From positions 1 to 35,991 of the forward strand of contig JAKFWA010000001.1 of NCBI GenBank assembly GCA_021732995.1: a stretch of 35,991 nucleotides of DNA, read 5' to 3'. Positions 26,949 through 32,301 of this stretch are shown piece by piece; the first letter of the stretch is position 1; every line of letters begins with the position of its first letter. This DNA is from Planctomycetaceae bacterium (GTDB lineage Bacteria > Planctomycetota > Planctomycetia > Planctomycetales > Planctomycetaceae). The notes beneath the pieces are model-generated. The model did not search any database. It was not told the origin of the DNA and worked only from the letters and a program-made list of their open reading frames with translations. Both the position numbers and the translations under genes were made by a program.

Positions 26949-27395
26949 ATGAAATTGCACCTGATGTTGTGCGTGATTTCTCTGGTAAGTTTGGCTGGCT
27001 GCGGCGAGAAAGTTGATCTAAAAATTACCCCGGTGTCGGGAATCGTCACGTTGAACGGCCAACCCCTCGCGGAAGCTGATGTGTCCGCGATTCCTACGGG
27101 TGCCACGATGGGACTTGGCGGCGGCGCCCGCAGTGACTCCAAGGGAGAATTTAAATTCACTCACGCGCGCGGCGAAGCCGGTTTGCCACCCGGCGAATAC
27201 AAGGTCACCGTCAGTCTACGCAAGAAGAAGGACGGCTCGGTGCCTCCGCCCAACGATCCGACTCCACCGATCGAGTCCGACGCCACTGAAACCATCGGCG
27301 CGCAATACAGCGACCCGAACCAGACCAAGCTGACACTCACCGTGCCGCCGGCTTCTACTCCCGTCGAGTTCAAACTCGAAGGCGCTCAGAAATAG
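26949..27395 (+). CDS. Small lipoprotein with carboxypeptidase-regulatory-like fold
   Basis: Start at 26949 (MKLHLMLCVISLVSLAGCGEK) gives a lipoprotein signal with lipobox SLAGC, acylated cysteine C18. The remaining 130 residues form one beta-sandwich typical of planctomycete 'transthyretin/carboxypeptidase regulatory-like' proteins: VSGIVTLNGQPLAEADVSAIP, SDSKGEFKF and LPPGEYKVTVS. 148 aa in all. It lies 55 nt after the DUF1559 gene and such pairs are common in planctomycetes. Likely anchored at the cell envelope and binding a protein or glycan; the partner is unknown. Confidence 0.88.
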   Translation: MKLHLMLCVISLVSLAGCGEKVDLKITPVSGIVTLNGQPLAEADVSAIPTGATMGLGGGARSDSKGEFKFTHARGEAGLPPGEYKVTVSLRKKKDGSVPPPNDPTPPIESDATETIGAQYSDPNQTKLTLTVPPASTPVEFKLEGAQK

Positions 27396-27429
27396 CCGCT
27401 CCAGACCAACTTGAGAATCAGAGATCCCA

Positions 27430-27493
27430 GACCCGACGAAAAGATTTCGAGACGCGCACATTTACCAGATGTAGTCTCGATTGCATTCGGATC
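27430..27493 (-). ncRNA. Y-RNA-like RNA 1 (short type, no tRNA module)
   Basis: Lower stem 27430-27434/27489-27493 (one G.U), GAATGC on the 5' strand (rc of 27483-27488), perfect 7-bp upper stem TCGAGAC/GTCTCGA (27474-27480 with 27447-27453), then ACTACA and the 3' motif TTCGTC (rc of 27435-27440). The terminal loop reads TACATCTGGTAAATGTGCGC, which can form ACAT/ATGT. It matches RNA 5 closely. It carries the putative Ro60-binding core but no tRNA mimic, and is the last unit of the array in transcription order. Confidence 0.75.
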
Positions 27494-27550
27494 ATGGCTC
27501 TCTGTCATGTTGACCTCGGTGCGATCGGATCGCAAGAAATGTAAATCAAG

Positions 27551-27705
27551 CTGCGATGACCAGAGTTGTGAAACGTCGTGCTCTACCAGACTGAGCTACA
27601 GCCCCGCCTCAAACTCAGCTTCGCTGCGCTTGAGGTAGGGCTGGTGGGATTCGAACCCACGACCCCGAGATTAGAAATCTGTAGTTCCACAGGCATTCAT
27701 CGCAG
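27551..27705 (-). ncRNA. Y-RNA-like RNA 2 with permuted tRNA-like module
   Basis: Perfect 7-bp lower stem CTGCGAT/ATCGCAG (27551-27557 with 27699-27705), GAATGC motif, upper stem GUGGAAC/GUUUCAC where one pair is G.U only in minus-strand sense, supporting that direction. T-arm GTGGG-TTCGAAT-CCCAC at 27644-27660, acceptor CAGCCC/GGGCTG, D-arm GCTC-AGTCTGGTA-GAGC. The acceptor halves are joined by an extended hairpin (CCTCAA...AGC-GAA-GCT...TTGAGG), so no free CCA end exists. The 3' tRNA half precedes the 5' half. An additional AGATT-TCT-AATCT hairpin sits just after ACTACA. Confidence 0.85.
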
Positions 27706-27713
27706 TTGTACGC

Positions 27714-27846
27714 ACGAGGGCAACGAGAATCGGCGAGACAGTTTCCTGAGCTATAGTTTGTTGCCAAACCACCGAGACTTGAACCCGGGACCTCTCGCTT
27801 GCGCGAGCGCTCTGACCATGTAGTCACACCTGCATTTGCCGCTCGT
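27714..27846 (-). ncRNA. Y-RNA-like RNA 3 with permuted tRNA-like module
   Basis: Lower stem 27714-27722/27837-27846 with one bulge, AATGC motif (CAAATGC instead of CGAATGC), upper stem GGTGTGAC/GTCTCGCC with one U-U mismatch, then TACA. T-arm CCGGG-TTCAAGT-CTCGG at 27772-27788. The acceptor-like stem TGGTTTG/CAAACTA is capped by a GCAA tetraloop. A second GCAA hairpin, CTCGC-GCAA-GCGAG, replaces the variable or anticodon arm. GCTCAG is present, but its GAGC partner is on the other side of the T-arm, so the D-arm differs from a standard tRNA. Confidence 0.8.
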
Positions 27847-27868
27847 TTGCCTTGATTTTGATACCTGC

Positions 27869-27971
27869 CACGCAACAACGAGAAGCGAAGAGAATGCCGC
27901 CCGCCTTAAGAGCGGGCGGCAAGATTCGAACCCGCAAGCACAAATGTATTCTCGTCAGCATTTGTAGCGCA
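27869..27971 (-). ncRNA. Y-RNA-like RNA 4 with T-arm and acceptor stem only
   Basis: Lower stem 27869-27877/27963-27971 (one mismatch, two G.U), AATGC motif, GAGAAT/ATTCTC upper stem, TACA. T-arm GCGGG-TTCGAAT-CTTGC at 27919-27935 is followed by a 9-bp GC-only stem GCCGCCCGC/GCGGGCGGC with a 7-nt loop in acceptor position. No D-arm is seen. ACAAATG near the 5' side can also pair with CATTTGT, giving an alternative fold. This is an intermediate between the full tRNA-like and short types. Confidence 0.7.
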
Positions 27972-27982
27972 ACAGATCCAGT

Positions 27983-28055
27983 TACCAAGCCGACGAGTTT
28001 TTGTTTGTGACAAGCACATTTATCAGATGTAGTCACGACAGCATTCGACTTGATA
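27983..28055 (-). ncRNA. Y-RNA-like RNA 5 (short type)
   Basis: Nine-bp lower stem 27983-27991/28047-28055 with two pairs that are G.U only in minus sense. The 5' strand reads GTCGAATGC, an exact fit to the Y RNA Ro60-binding consensus GNCGAAN(0-1)G as I recall it; the 3' strand carries CTCGTC. Upper stem GTGAC/GTCAC, then TACATCTGATAAATGTGC, nearly identical to the loop of RNA 1. No tRNA module. Confidence 0.8.
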
Positions 28056-28071
28056 GTTTCAGTGAGCCACG

Positions 28072-28157
28072 AGTTGCTCAGACCGACGAGATTCCGCGAG
28101 ACACTTATCGACCAGGTAGATTGGCTGTAGTCCCACAGGCATTCGATCTGAGCAACT
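28072..28157 (-). ncRNA. Y-RNA-like RNA 6 (short type, long lower stem)
   Basis: Thirteen-bp lower stem 28072-28084/28145-28157 (one G.U), the longest in the array. CGAATGC and CTCGTC motifs on opposite strands, upper stem GUGGGAC/GUCUCGC (two G.U), ACTACA, and an approximately 24-nt loop unlike RNAs 1 and 5. No tRNA module. Confidence 0.8.
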
Positions 28158-28202
28158 ATTGGCTCCTGCAGGCGCGTTTCGGTACGAGAAAATCAGGATC
28201 CG

Positions 28203-28344
28203 TCGCAACAACGAGATCGGTGAAACACTGCTCTACCAGTTGAGCTACAGCTCGGTGCTGATTCTTCTCAGCGAGAAGAACTCAAAGAATGGAGCTGACG
28301 GGACTCGAACCCATAACTTGTAGTTCCACGCGCATTTGTCGCGA
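28203..28344 (-). ncRNA. Y-RNA-like RNA 7 with permuted tRNA-like module
   Basis: Eight-bp lower stem 28203-28210/28337-28344, AATGC motif, upper stem GUGGAAC/GUUUCAC (as in RNA 2), ACTACA. T-arm ATGGG-TTCGAGT-CCCGT at 28298-28314; acceptor CAGCTC/GAGCTG; D-arm GCTC-AACTGGTA-GAGC. The two acceptor strands are joined by an insert containing a perfect 8-bp hairpin TTCTTCTC-GCT-GAGAAGAA. Confidence 0.85.
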
Positions 28345-28399
28345 TCAGGCTCATGTGTAAACCGTCCTTACCGACACGCCGAGCACCTTCAAAGTTCAG

Positions 28400-28543
28400 A
28401 TTCGTAGCGACGAAATTGATGAAACATGCAACGCGTGCCCCATTACACTTCGCCCCGGAAAACTGATTGATTCGGGGCGGCGGGATTCGAACCCACTCTT
28501 CGTCCGTGGAAAGGATGTAGTTCCACCGGCATTCGTTACAAAT
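28400..28543 (-). ncRNA. Y-RNA-like RNA 8 with a different tRNA-like module
   Basis: Lower stem 28400-28408/28535-28543 (one mismatch), CGAATGC and TTCGTC motifs, upper stem GUGGAAC/GUUUCAU, ACTACA. T-arm GTGGG-TTCGAAT-CCCGC at 28480-28496; perfect 7-bp acceptor CGCCCCG/CGGGGCG with a 15-nt loop. The D-arm is of another tRNA class, GTG-TAATGGGG-CAC. Its 5' end begins 12 nt after the stop codon of the protein gene upstream, so it is probably processed from a shared transcript. Confidence 0.85.
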
Positions 28544-28555
28544 ACGCTCGTGACA

Positions 28556-29245
28556 TCAGGCCGCGGCTGCCTGCTTTACGACTGCCTCGACTATGAATTG
28601 TGCGTCCAGAACTCGAACTGGCATCAGCCGGAAATTGGGAATGGGATTACTATTCGTCCAGGCGATTGTGCGCCACAACGCCAGCACACCCGCTCCCTGA
28701 CTCGCGAATTCTGTACGCCGAACCAGCTCGCGCACATACGCCAGATGAGCCAGTTCAAAAGACAAGGATTCGTTGCGTGCGAACAATTTTCGCTGCTCCG
28801 TAGGGATCTCGACGCTCAGTTCCGCCACGAACTGCTTCAGATAAACCCGTTTCAGATCTTCCGCAGTGTGATAGTCATTTCGTGACGGTGTCCGGGGAAC
28901 CACGTAATCCAATCGCGTTCCCCAGCTACACCAACCGCAGCAGCATTGGCGTCGCGCTCTTGTCAATTTCGGCGCTGCTTTCAGCTCGAACGACGTCGCC
29001 AGATAGGAAATCAACAAGTTCGCGAAAGCACGCATGTCTGTGAGCCCATCCAGAATCGAACTGGGCAACGAATCCCGAAAGCGTTGCAACCACTCCAAGG
29101 CGGCATCCGTCGAATCTGTGGACTGATGGATGGCATCAAAGGTCACAGTTCCCGCGCTCACCGCGTCTTTCAGCCAGCGAAACATCCCGTATGACTTCTC
29201 ATGCAAAGTAAGCACGCGGTCGAGTTCCTGTGATGTAAAGATCAT
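28556..29245 (-). CDS. Unrecognised protein encoded inside the Y RNA array
   Basis: Start at 29245 (MIFTSQELDRVLTLHEKSYGMFRWL) has GAGG 6 nt upstream. 229 aa, no signal peptide or membrane segment, so cytoplasmic. Mostly helical; the middle carries a dense, presumably conserved block, RQCCCGWCSWGTRLDYVVPR (about residues 116-135), which could bind a metal or form an RNA-contacting loop. The next block, DLKRVYLKQFVAELSVEIP, is basic and aliphatic. I do not recognise the family. It lies between Y RNAs 9 (61 nt upstream) and 8 (12 nt downstream) on the same strand, so it is very likely cotranscribed with them and may act with the Ro60 particle (inference from position only). Confidence 0.8.
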   Translation of the reverse strand: MIFTSQELDRVLTLHEKSYGMFRWLKDAVSAGTVTFDAIHQSTDSTDAALEWLQRFRDSLPSSILDGLTDMRAFANLLISYLATSFELKAAPKLTRARRQCCCGWCSWGTRLDYVVPRTPSRNDYHTAEDLKRVYLKQFVAELSVEIPTEQRKLFARNESLSFELAHLAYVRELVRRTEFASQGAGVLALWRTIAWTNSNPIPNFRLMPVRVLDAQFIVEAVVKQAAAA

Positions 29246-29305
29246 GTCACACCTCAGAAGGATATGCCGACACCTTCGGCTGGTTACCAAGAAAGGCGTC
29301 TTCAA

Positions 29306-29454
29306 ACGGACAGCGACGAGAAGAGTGAAACAAACCGTGCTTTCGCACGTCCAGCGTTCTAACCAATTGAACTACTTCAGCCTCGCGGCCGAAGGTGGAA
29401 CTTGAACCCACAACCTCTGGATTGAATGTAGTTTCACTAGCATTCGCTGCTCGT
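29306..29454 (-). ncRNA. Y-RNA-like RNA 9 with complete permuted tRNA-like module
   Basis: Long lower stem 29306-29314/29446-29454 (one mismatch), GCGAATGC and CTCGTCGC motifs, perfect 7-bp upper stem GTGAAAC/GTTTCAC, ACTACA. All tRNA parts are visible: anticodon-type stem CTGGA/TCCAG, T-arm GTGGG-TTCAAGT-TCCAC at 29395-29411, acceptor CTTCGGC/GCTGAAG closed by a C-GCGA-G GNRA loop, and D-arm GTTC-AATTGGTTA-GAAC. A CGTGC-GAAA-GCACG hairpin stands where the anticodon loop would be. Confidence 0.9.
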
Positions 29455-29491
29455 GTTTAGCAAACGAGATCAAGAATTGAACGATTGAAAA

Positions 29492-29639
29492 ACAAGCAGC
29501 GACGAGGTGAGTGAAACACAGTGCTTTCGCACTTCCGGTGCTCTATCCAACTGAGCTACTCCAGCCTTGCGGCTGAAGACGGGATTCGAACCCGCCACAT
29601 CCGGATCCACATGTAGTTTCACAAGCATTCGCTAATCGT
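29492..29639 (-). ncRNA. Y-RNA-like RNA 10 with complete permuted tRNA-like module
   Basis: First unit in transcription order. Lower stem 29492-29500/29631-29639, GCGAATGC and CTCGTCGC motifs, perfect upper stem GTGAAAC/GTTTCAC, ACTACA. Anticodon-type stem CCGGA/TCCGG, T-arm GCGGG-TTCGAAT-CCCGT at 29579-29595, acceptor CTTCAGC/GCTGGAG closed by C-GCAA-G, D-arm GCTC-AGTTGGATA-GAGC, and an AGTGC-GAAA-GCACT hairpin at the anticodon side. Very similar in layout to RNA 9, suggesting duplication, but with a different tRNA body. Confidence 0.9.
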
Positions 29640-29683
29640 GTAATCAATATTCTGTTATCAAAAGGGACGGAGTGCCGACGCAG

Positions 29684-29718
29684 CTCCCCCCCTTCGCAAG
29701 GGGGGATTGAGGGGGGTT
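29684..29718 (+). repeat. C/G-run repeat, left copy
   Basis: CTCCCCCCCTTCGCAAGGGG... followed by GGATTGAGGGGGGTT. It is the inverse of the copy at 30270-30304 and together they flank the DUF559 gene. Internally it can form CCCCCCTT/AAGGGGGG. Confidence 0.8.
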
Positions 29719-29746
29719 CATCTCAACCATGCTCGCCAAAGCAACC

Positions 29747-30217
29747 CTAGCCAACATCCTCAGCACCGTCAGCTTCCTGCCTTCGCAAGTCGCGCACGCT
29801 ATTCCCAGTCCCGCGGATCTTCCGGCGCGACTGGAGTCCAATATCCATGTTCGCCTGTTGCTCGCGAGCAGCTCTGGCAATCGCTTCGCAGACGCCTTCG
29901 AGGTTCTCGTAAACGTCGACATTCAAAAACCTGACAACACAGATGCCATTCCGCTCAAGAAACTGATCTCGAACCGCGTCCTTCGCTCTGGCAGTTGGTT
30001 GGAAATGACTATCCCCATCCAACTCAACGCACAATCTCAACGATGGGCAGTAGAAGTCCAGGATATAAGCCCCGACTCCAAACTGCCGTCGAAACTTTAC
30101 GCCACAGATCTGACGGCCCTTCAACACGCTCCAAAGTAATACCTCAGCCGGCGCCGGCTGATTTCTCAGTTCTCGCCGACGCTCGGTTTGCTCGGAGCGG
30201 TTGAAGAACTCGGTCAT
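29747..30217 (-). CDS. DUF559 (Vsr-like endonuclease fold) protein
   Basis: Start at 30217 (MTEFFNRSEQTERRRELRNQ) is used; it has only a weak GAGAA ribosome site, and upstream in-frame codons run into the repeat. The 156-aa protein matches DUF559: QPAPAEVLLWSVLKGRQICG, VKFRRQFGVGAYILDFYCPS, LRLCVELDGDSH and the closing IRVVRFLN-like ICVVRFLNVDVYENLEGV. This is the very-short-patch-repair endonuclease fold with the PD-(D/E)xK-type D and ExD residues. The gene sits between inverted C/G-run repeats, a setting seen for many DUF559 genes, and separates Ro60 from the Y RNAs. It is probably a passenger cassette rather than part of the RNP system. Confidence 0.88.
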   Translation of the reverse strand: MTEFFNRSEQTERRRELRNQPAPAEVLLWSVLKGRQICGVKFRRQFGVGAYILDFYCPSLRLCVELDGDSHFQPTARAKDAVRDQFLERNGICVVRFLNVDVYENLEGVCEAIARAAREQQANMDIGLQSRRKIRGTGNSVRDLRRQEADGAEDVG

Positions 30218-30269
30218 TGTCGTTCTCAGTGATCGGACGTCGTGAGTTGTCGAGAGTATAGTAACAACG

Positions 30270-30304
30270 ATCCCCCCTTTAATCCCCCCTTGTGAAGGGG
30301 GGAG
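30270..30304 (-). repeat. C/G-run repeat, right inverted copy
   Basis: GATCCCCCCTTTAATCCCCC... then CTTGTGAAGGGGGGAGA; its reverse complement matches 29684-29718. Located 53 bp upstream of the DUF559 start. Confidence 0.8.
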
Positions 30305-30359
30305 ATTTGTGGACCTTCGTATGAGATCGCAGTCGTCATCGACGTCGCCTGTCAGGTTT

Positions 30360-30394
30360 CCCCCCTTCACAAGAGGGGATTAAGGGGGGGGATC
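30360..30394 (+). repeat. C/G-run repeat, third copy
   Basis: CCCCCCTTCACAAGAGGGGA followed by TTAAGGGGGGGGATC, in the same orientation as the left copy, 17 nt after the end of the Ro60 gene. It forms an inverted pair with 30270-30304 and may act as the transcript-end hairpin of the Ro60 gene. Confidence 0.75.
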
Positions 30395-30411
30395 GAAGTC
30401 ATCACAATTCT

Positions 30412-31998
30412 CTACAACGTCACACTCTCAATCACCTTCACCCAGTGATTTTCCGTCGCGTTACCGGCTGCGACATCCGCGATCAGCGAGAAGACCTGGT
30501 CGCTGAAGCCGCCGACATTCGTCACGTCGCGCTGCTCTTTGGCCTGAGTCGTCCCGTAAGGCTGGATGTCGATGCAGACTAGCTTCGCTTTCGGGTTCCG
30601 AGTCTTGAACTTGGCCCATTCGGCCATGGTCTCCGTCGCGCGACTACCAAAGTACTGCACGCGGGAAGAATCCATCCAGGACTCGTTGTCCGATACATAA
30701 ATCACCAGATCACCAGAGGCGTTCTGGCTGTTCAGGAACCGCAGGGGAGCCGAACAGCTCGTACCGCCGCTGGGCAGTGACGCCAGCTTGTGAGCGTTCG
30801 TCATCACTGAGTCACGTGGATTGAGCTGGCACTTCACAACATTGTCCGAGAACGGAATCACTTCCGCCGTCGGGTTCTTGCGCAGCATCGCGGCGGCGAC
30901 CAAAGCCGCCACATCGATACAGCGAACCTTGGAAGTTGAGCCCTGACGCTGACCGGTAACAGCAGACTGCATCGAACCCGAGACGTCCGGGAAGACGTAA
31001 ACCTTCCCAGCCACCTGCGGCACGTTGCGAATCGCCGTCTCCATCGCATCCTGCAACGCCTCGCGAATCACCAGCGGCACGTTCTCACCCGTGTTGAGGT
31101 AGGCCACCATCAACTGGTAAGGAAACGCCTTAGCTTTCTCGATGAGTTGCTCATTGCGCAGCCGTGAGGCGATGTCCGCAGCCAACTGGCCATCGTCAAG
31201 AACTCCGTGTCGAGCAAACGTGTTCAAGTTCATGCGAGTCGTCTGCCACGACGCGTTCCGGGCGATCTGCTTCCATTGACCACTGGTCAGCGGCAACGCA
31301 GTCAGCATCTGGAACGGTACGTCGGGAGGCGTCTCGTTCAAACCGCTCTCTTTGCCGACGACGCCCTTGAAGACCTCGAACTGCTGCACGACCGCTGGAA
31401 GTGCTGCCTGATCGACATCGCGGCCAATCAGGTAGCCCAGCAACGCCCGACGCTGTTCGTCGCGCGGTTTCGGGTGCACCATCTTGATGATGTCCGCCAA
31501 CGACGGTGAGTTACCCACCGAGCCGTGGAAGAGTTGCTCGTCCGTGCGTGCTTCGAGCCATTGTAGAATCATCCGCTTCGGCAATGAGCCCAGGCTTTTT
31601 CGGCCCACGACTCCCGAACGCATGATCTGCACGAAGTTACGAAGCATCTTCGGCGAGTCGATGACGCGATCGAAGATCTCAGCCATCAAGCCCGGTGACT
31701 TCACGGACAAGACCGCACACAGCAACGCAGGCAGGTCTTTCATGTAGCCACGCTCGCGAGCGTACAACGCCGTGCGGGCAATGAACTCCGGCTCAACCGT
31801 CTGGCACAGCTGCAGAATGTTCTGCAGTTGCTGCTCGTCGGACGCGTAGAAAGTCGAGTTCAAGCAACCCGTCGCCGCAAACTGAGCCAACGCGTGCTTA
31901 TAGCTGAATTGATAAGCCGTACCGCCAGCCTCGTTGACGGCATCCGTCTTCGGCTGAAGCATGCCAACGATCGTCTGAAACAAAGTCTTGCTTGCCAT
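30412..31998 (-). CDS. rsr: Ro60 orthologue (TROVE domain + von Willebrand A domain)
   Basis: Start at 31998 with AAGGAG 8 nt upstream. 528 aa, usual length for bacterial Ro (Rsr). The TROVE ring of HEAT-like helices covers about residues 15-330 (YKHALAQFAATGCLNSTFYA, TALYARERGYMKDLPALLCAVL, RNFVQIMRSGVVGRKSLGSLPK, WQTTRMNLNTFARHGVL). The vWA domain follows with an intact MIDAS, D338-V-S340-G-S342. Ro proteins bind Y RNA on the ring surface and act in RNA quality control and, with PNPase in Deinococcus, RNA degradation. The neighbourhood fits: Y RNA array downstream on the same strand and divergent rtcR upstream. No rtcB or rtcA is in the window. Confidence 0.97.
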   Translation of the reverse strand: MASKTLFQTIVGMLQPKTDAVNEAGGTAYQFSYKHALAQFAATGCLNSTFYASDEQQLQNILQLCQTVEPEFIARTALYARERGYMKDLPALLCAVLSVKSPGLMAEIFDRVIDSPKMLRNFVQIMRSGVVGRKSLGSLPKRMILQWLEARTDEQLFHGSVGNSPSLADIIKMVHPKPRDEQRRALLGYLIGRDVDQAALPAVVQQFEVFKGVVGKESGLNETPPDVPFQMLTALPLTSGQWKQIARNASWQTTRMNLNTFARHGVLDDGQLAADIASRLRNEQLIEKAKAFPYQLMVAYLNTGENVPLVIREALQDAMETAIRNVPQVAGKVYVFPDVSGSMQSAVTGQRQGSTSKVRCIDVAALVAAAMLRKNPTAEVIPFSDNVVKCQLNPRDSVMTNAHKLASLPSGGTSCSAPLRFLNSQNASGDLVIYVSDNESWMDSSRVQYFGSRATETMAEWAKFKTRNPKAKLVCIDIQPYGTTQAKEQRDVTNVGGFSDQVFSLIADVAAGNATENHWVKVIESVTL

Positions 31999-32301
31999 GT
32001 CTGCAACTCCTTCAGTGCGGTGGCCGTGTTTTGCTAACGATCAGCCTTAAAGCAGCGGCTGTTCCACACAGGCAAACGAATGACACGGATTCGATGTAAC
32101 CCGTTCTGGGCCAAGGCAAAGAATTTTCGAACTAGTCCGAGCCTCATCATTTCTCCCGTCTCGAATCGCCTCTGTAGATTATCTCATAGGATATGCAATA
32201 ATCCGAAATGATAAGTCGGTCATGACGCGGCGTTATCACAATGAGCAGCATTGCCGCTGAACGCAGTAAGTCGCGCGTTATTGCGACGGAGGATGTTGAA
32301 A
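31999..32301. promoter_or_regulatory. Divergent rsr-rtcR control region
   Basis: About 300 bp between the divergent Ro60 and RtcR genes. It holds the sigma54 promoter candidate at 32051-32068 and, at 32239-32253, CAATG-N5-CATTG just before rtcR within a larger CGG...CCG dyad (32229-32256), a possible operator. The centre (32165-32220) is AT-rich compared with its surroundings. Confidence 0.5.
32051..32068 (-). promoter_or_regulatory. Candidate sigma54 (-24/-12) promoter of the Ro60 gene
   Basis: Minus-strand sense TGTGGAACAGCCGCTGCT fits TGGCAC-N5-TTGCW: TGG-A-AC for the -24 box and CTGCT for the -12 box, with the obligatory GG-N10-GC spacing. Transcription would start near 32040, about 40 nt before the Ro60 ATG. 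A weaker GG-N10-GC site (AAGGCTGATCGTTAGCA) lies just downstream at 32033-32048. Both face rsr, as expected if RtcR activates it. Confidence 0.6.

Noticed and set aside
26925-26953. TTGACA...TAATGA promoter at the lipoprotein start
   Set aside because: The would-be -10 box overlaps the start codon, so it would not give a usable leader.
27615-27878. Minus-strand 87-aa open frame over the RNA array
   Set aside because: Its translation (GSWVRIPPALP) is the typical spurious peptide from translating a tRNA T-arm; it overlaps RNAs 2 and 3.
27551-29639. Functional permuted or split tRNA genes
   Set aside because: The 3' half precedes the 5' half as in algal permuted tRNAs, but the acceptor stems are closed by tetraloops or long hairpins without CCA or obvious processing sites, an extra hairpin replaces the anticodon loop in units 9 and 10, and all units share a Y-RNA core beside a Ro60 gene.
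27430-29639. CRISPR array
   Set aside because: The recurring TGTAGT..CAC..GCATTCG motif looks like a repeat at first, but spacing is irregular (about 65-155 nt), the repeat varies with compensating changes in its partner strand, and no spacers or cas genes are present.
27551-29639. Permuted intron-exon group I arrangement
   Set aside because: The half-tRNA order resembles a permuted intron-exon design, but no P3/P7/P8 core elements of group I introns are seen, and the flanks are only tens of nucleotides long.
29729-30139. Plus-strand 136-aa open frame
   Set aside because: Antisense shadow of the DUF559 gene, whose reverse-strand translation matches a known family.
32021-32036. Plus-strand sigma54-like TGGCCGTGTTTTGCT
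   Set aside because: Spacing between GG and GC is 9 rather than the required 10 nt, and it would point away from rsr, far from rtcR.
32218-32231. Plus-strand GG-N10-GC before rtcR
   Set aside because: Only the two dinucleotides match; the rest of both boxes departs from the sigma54 consensus.
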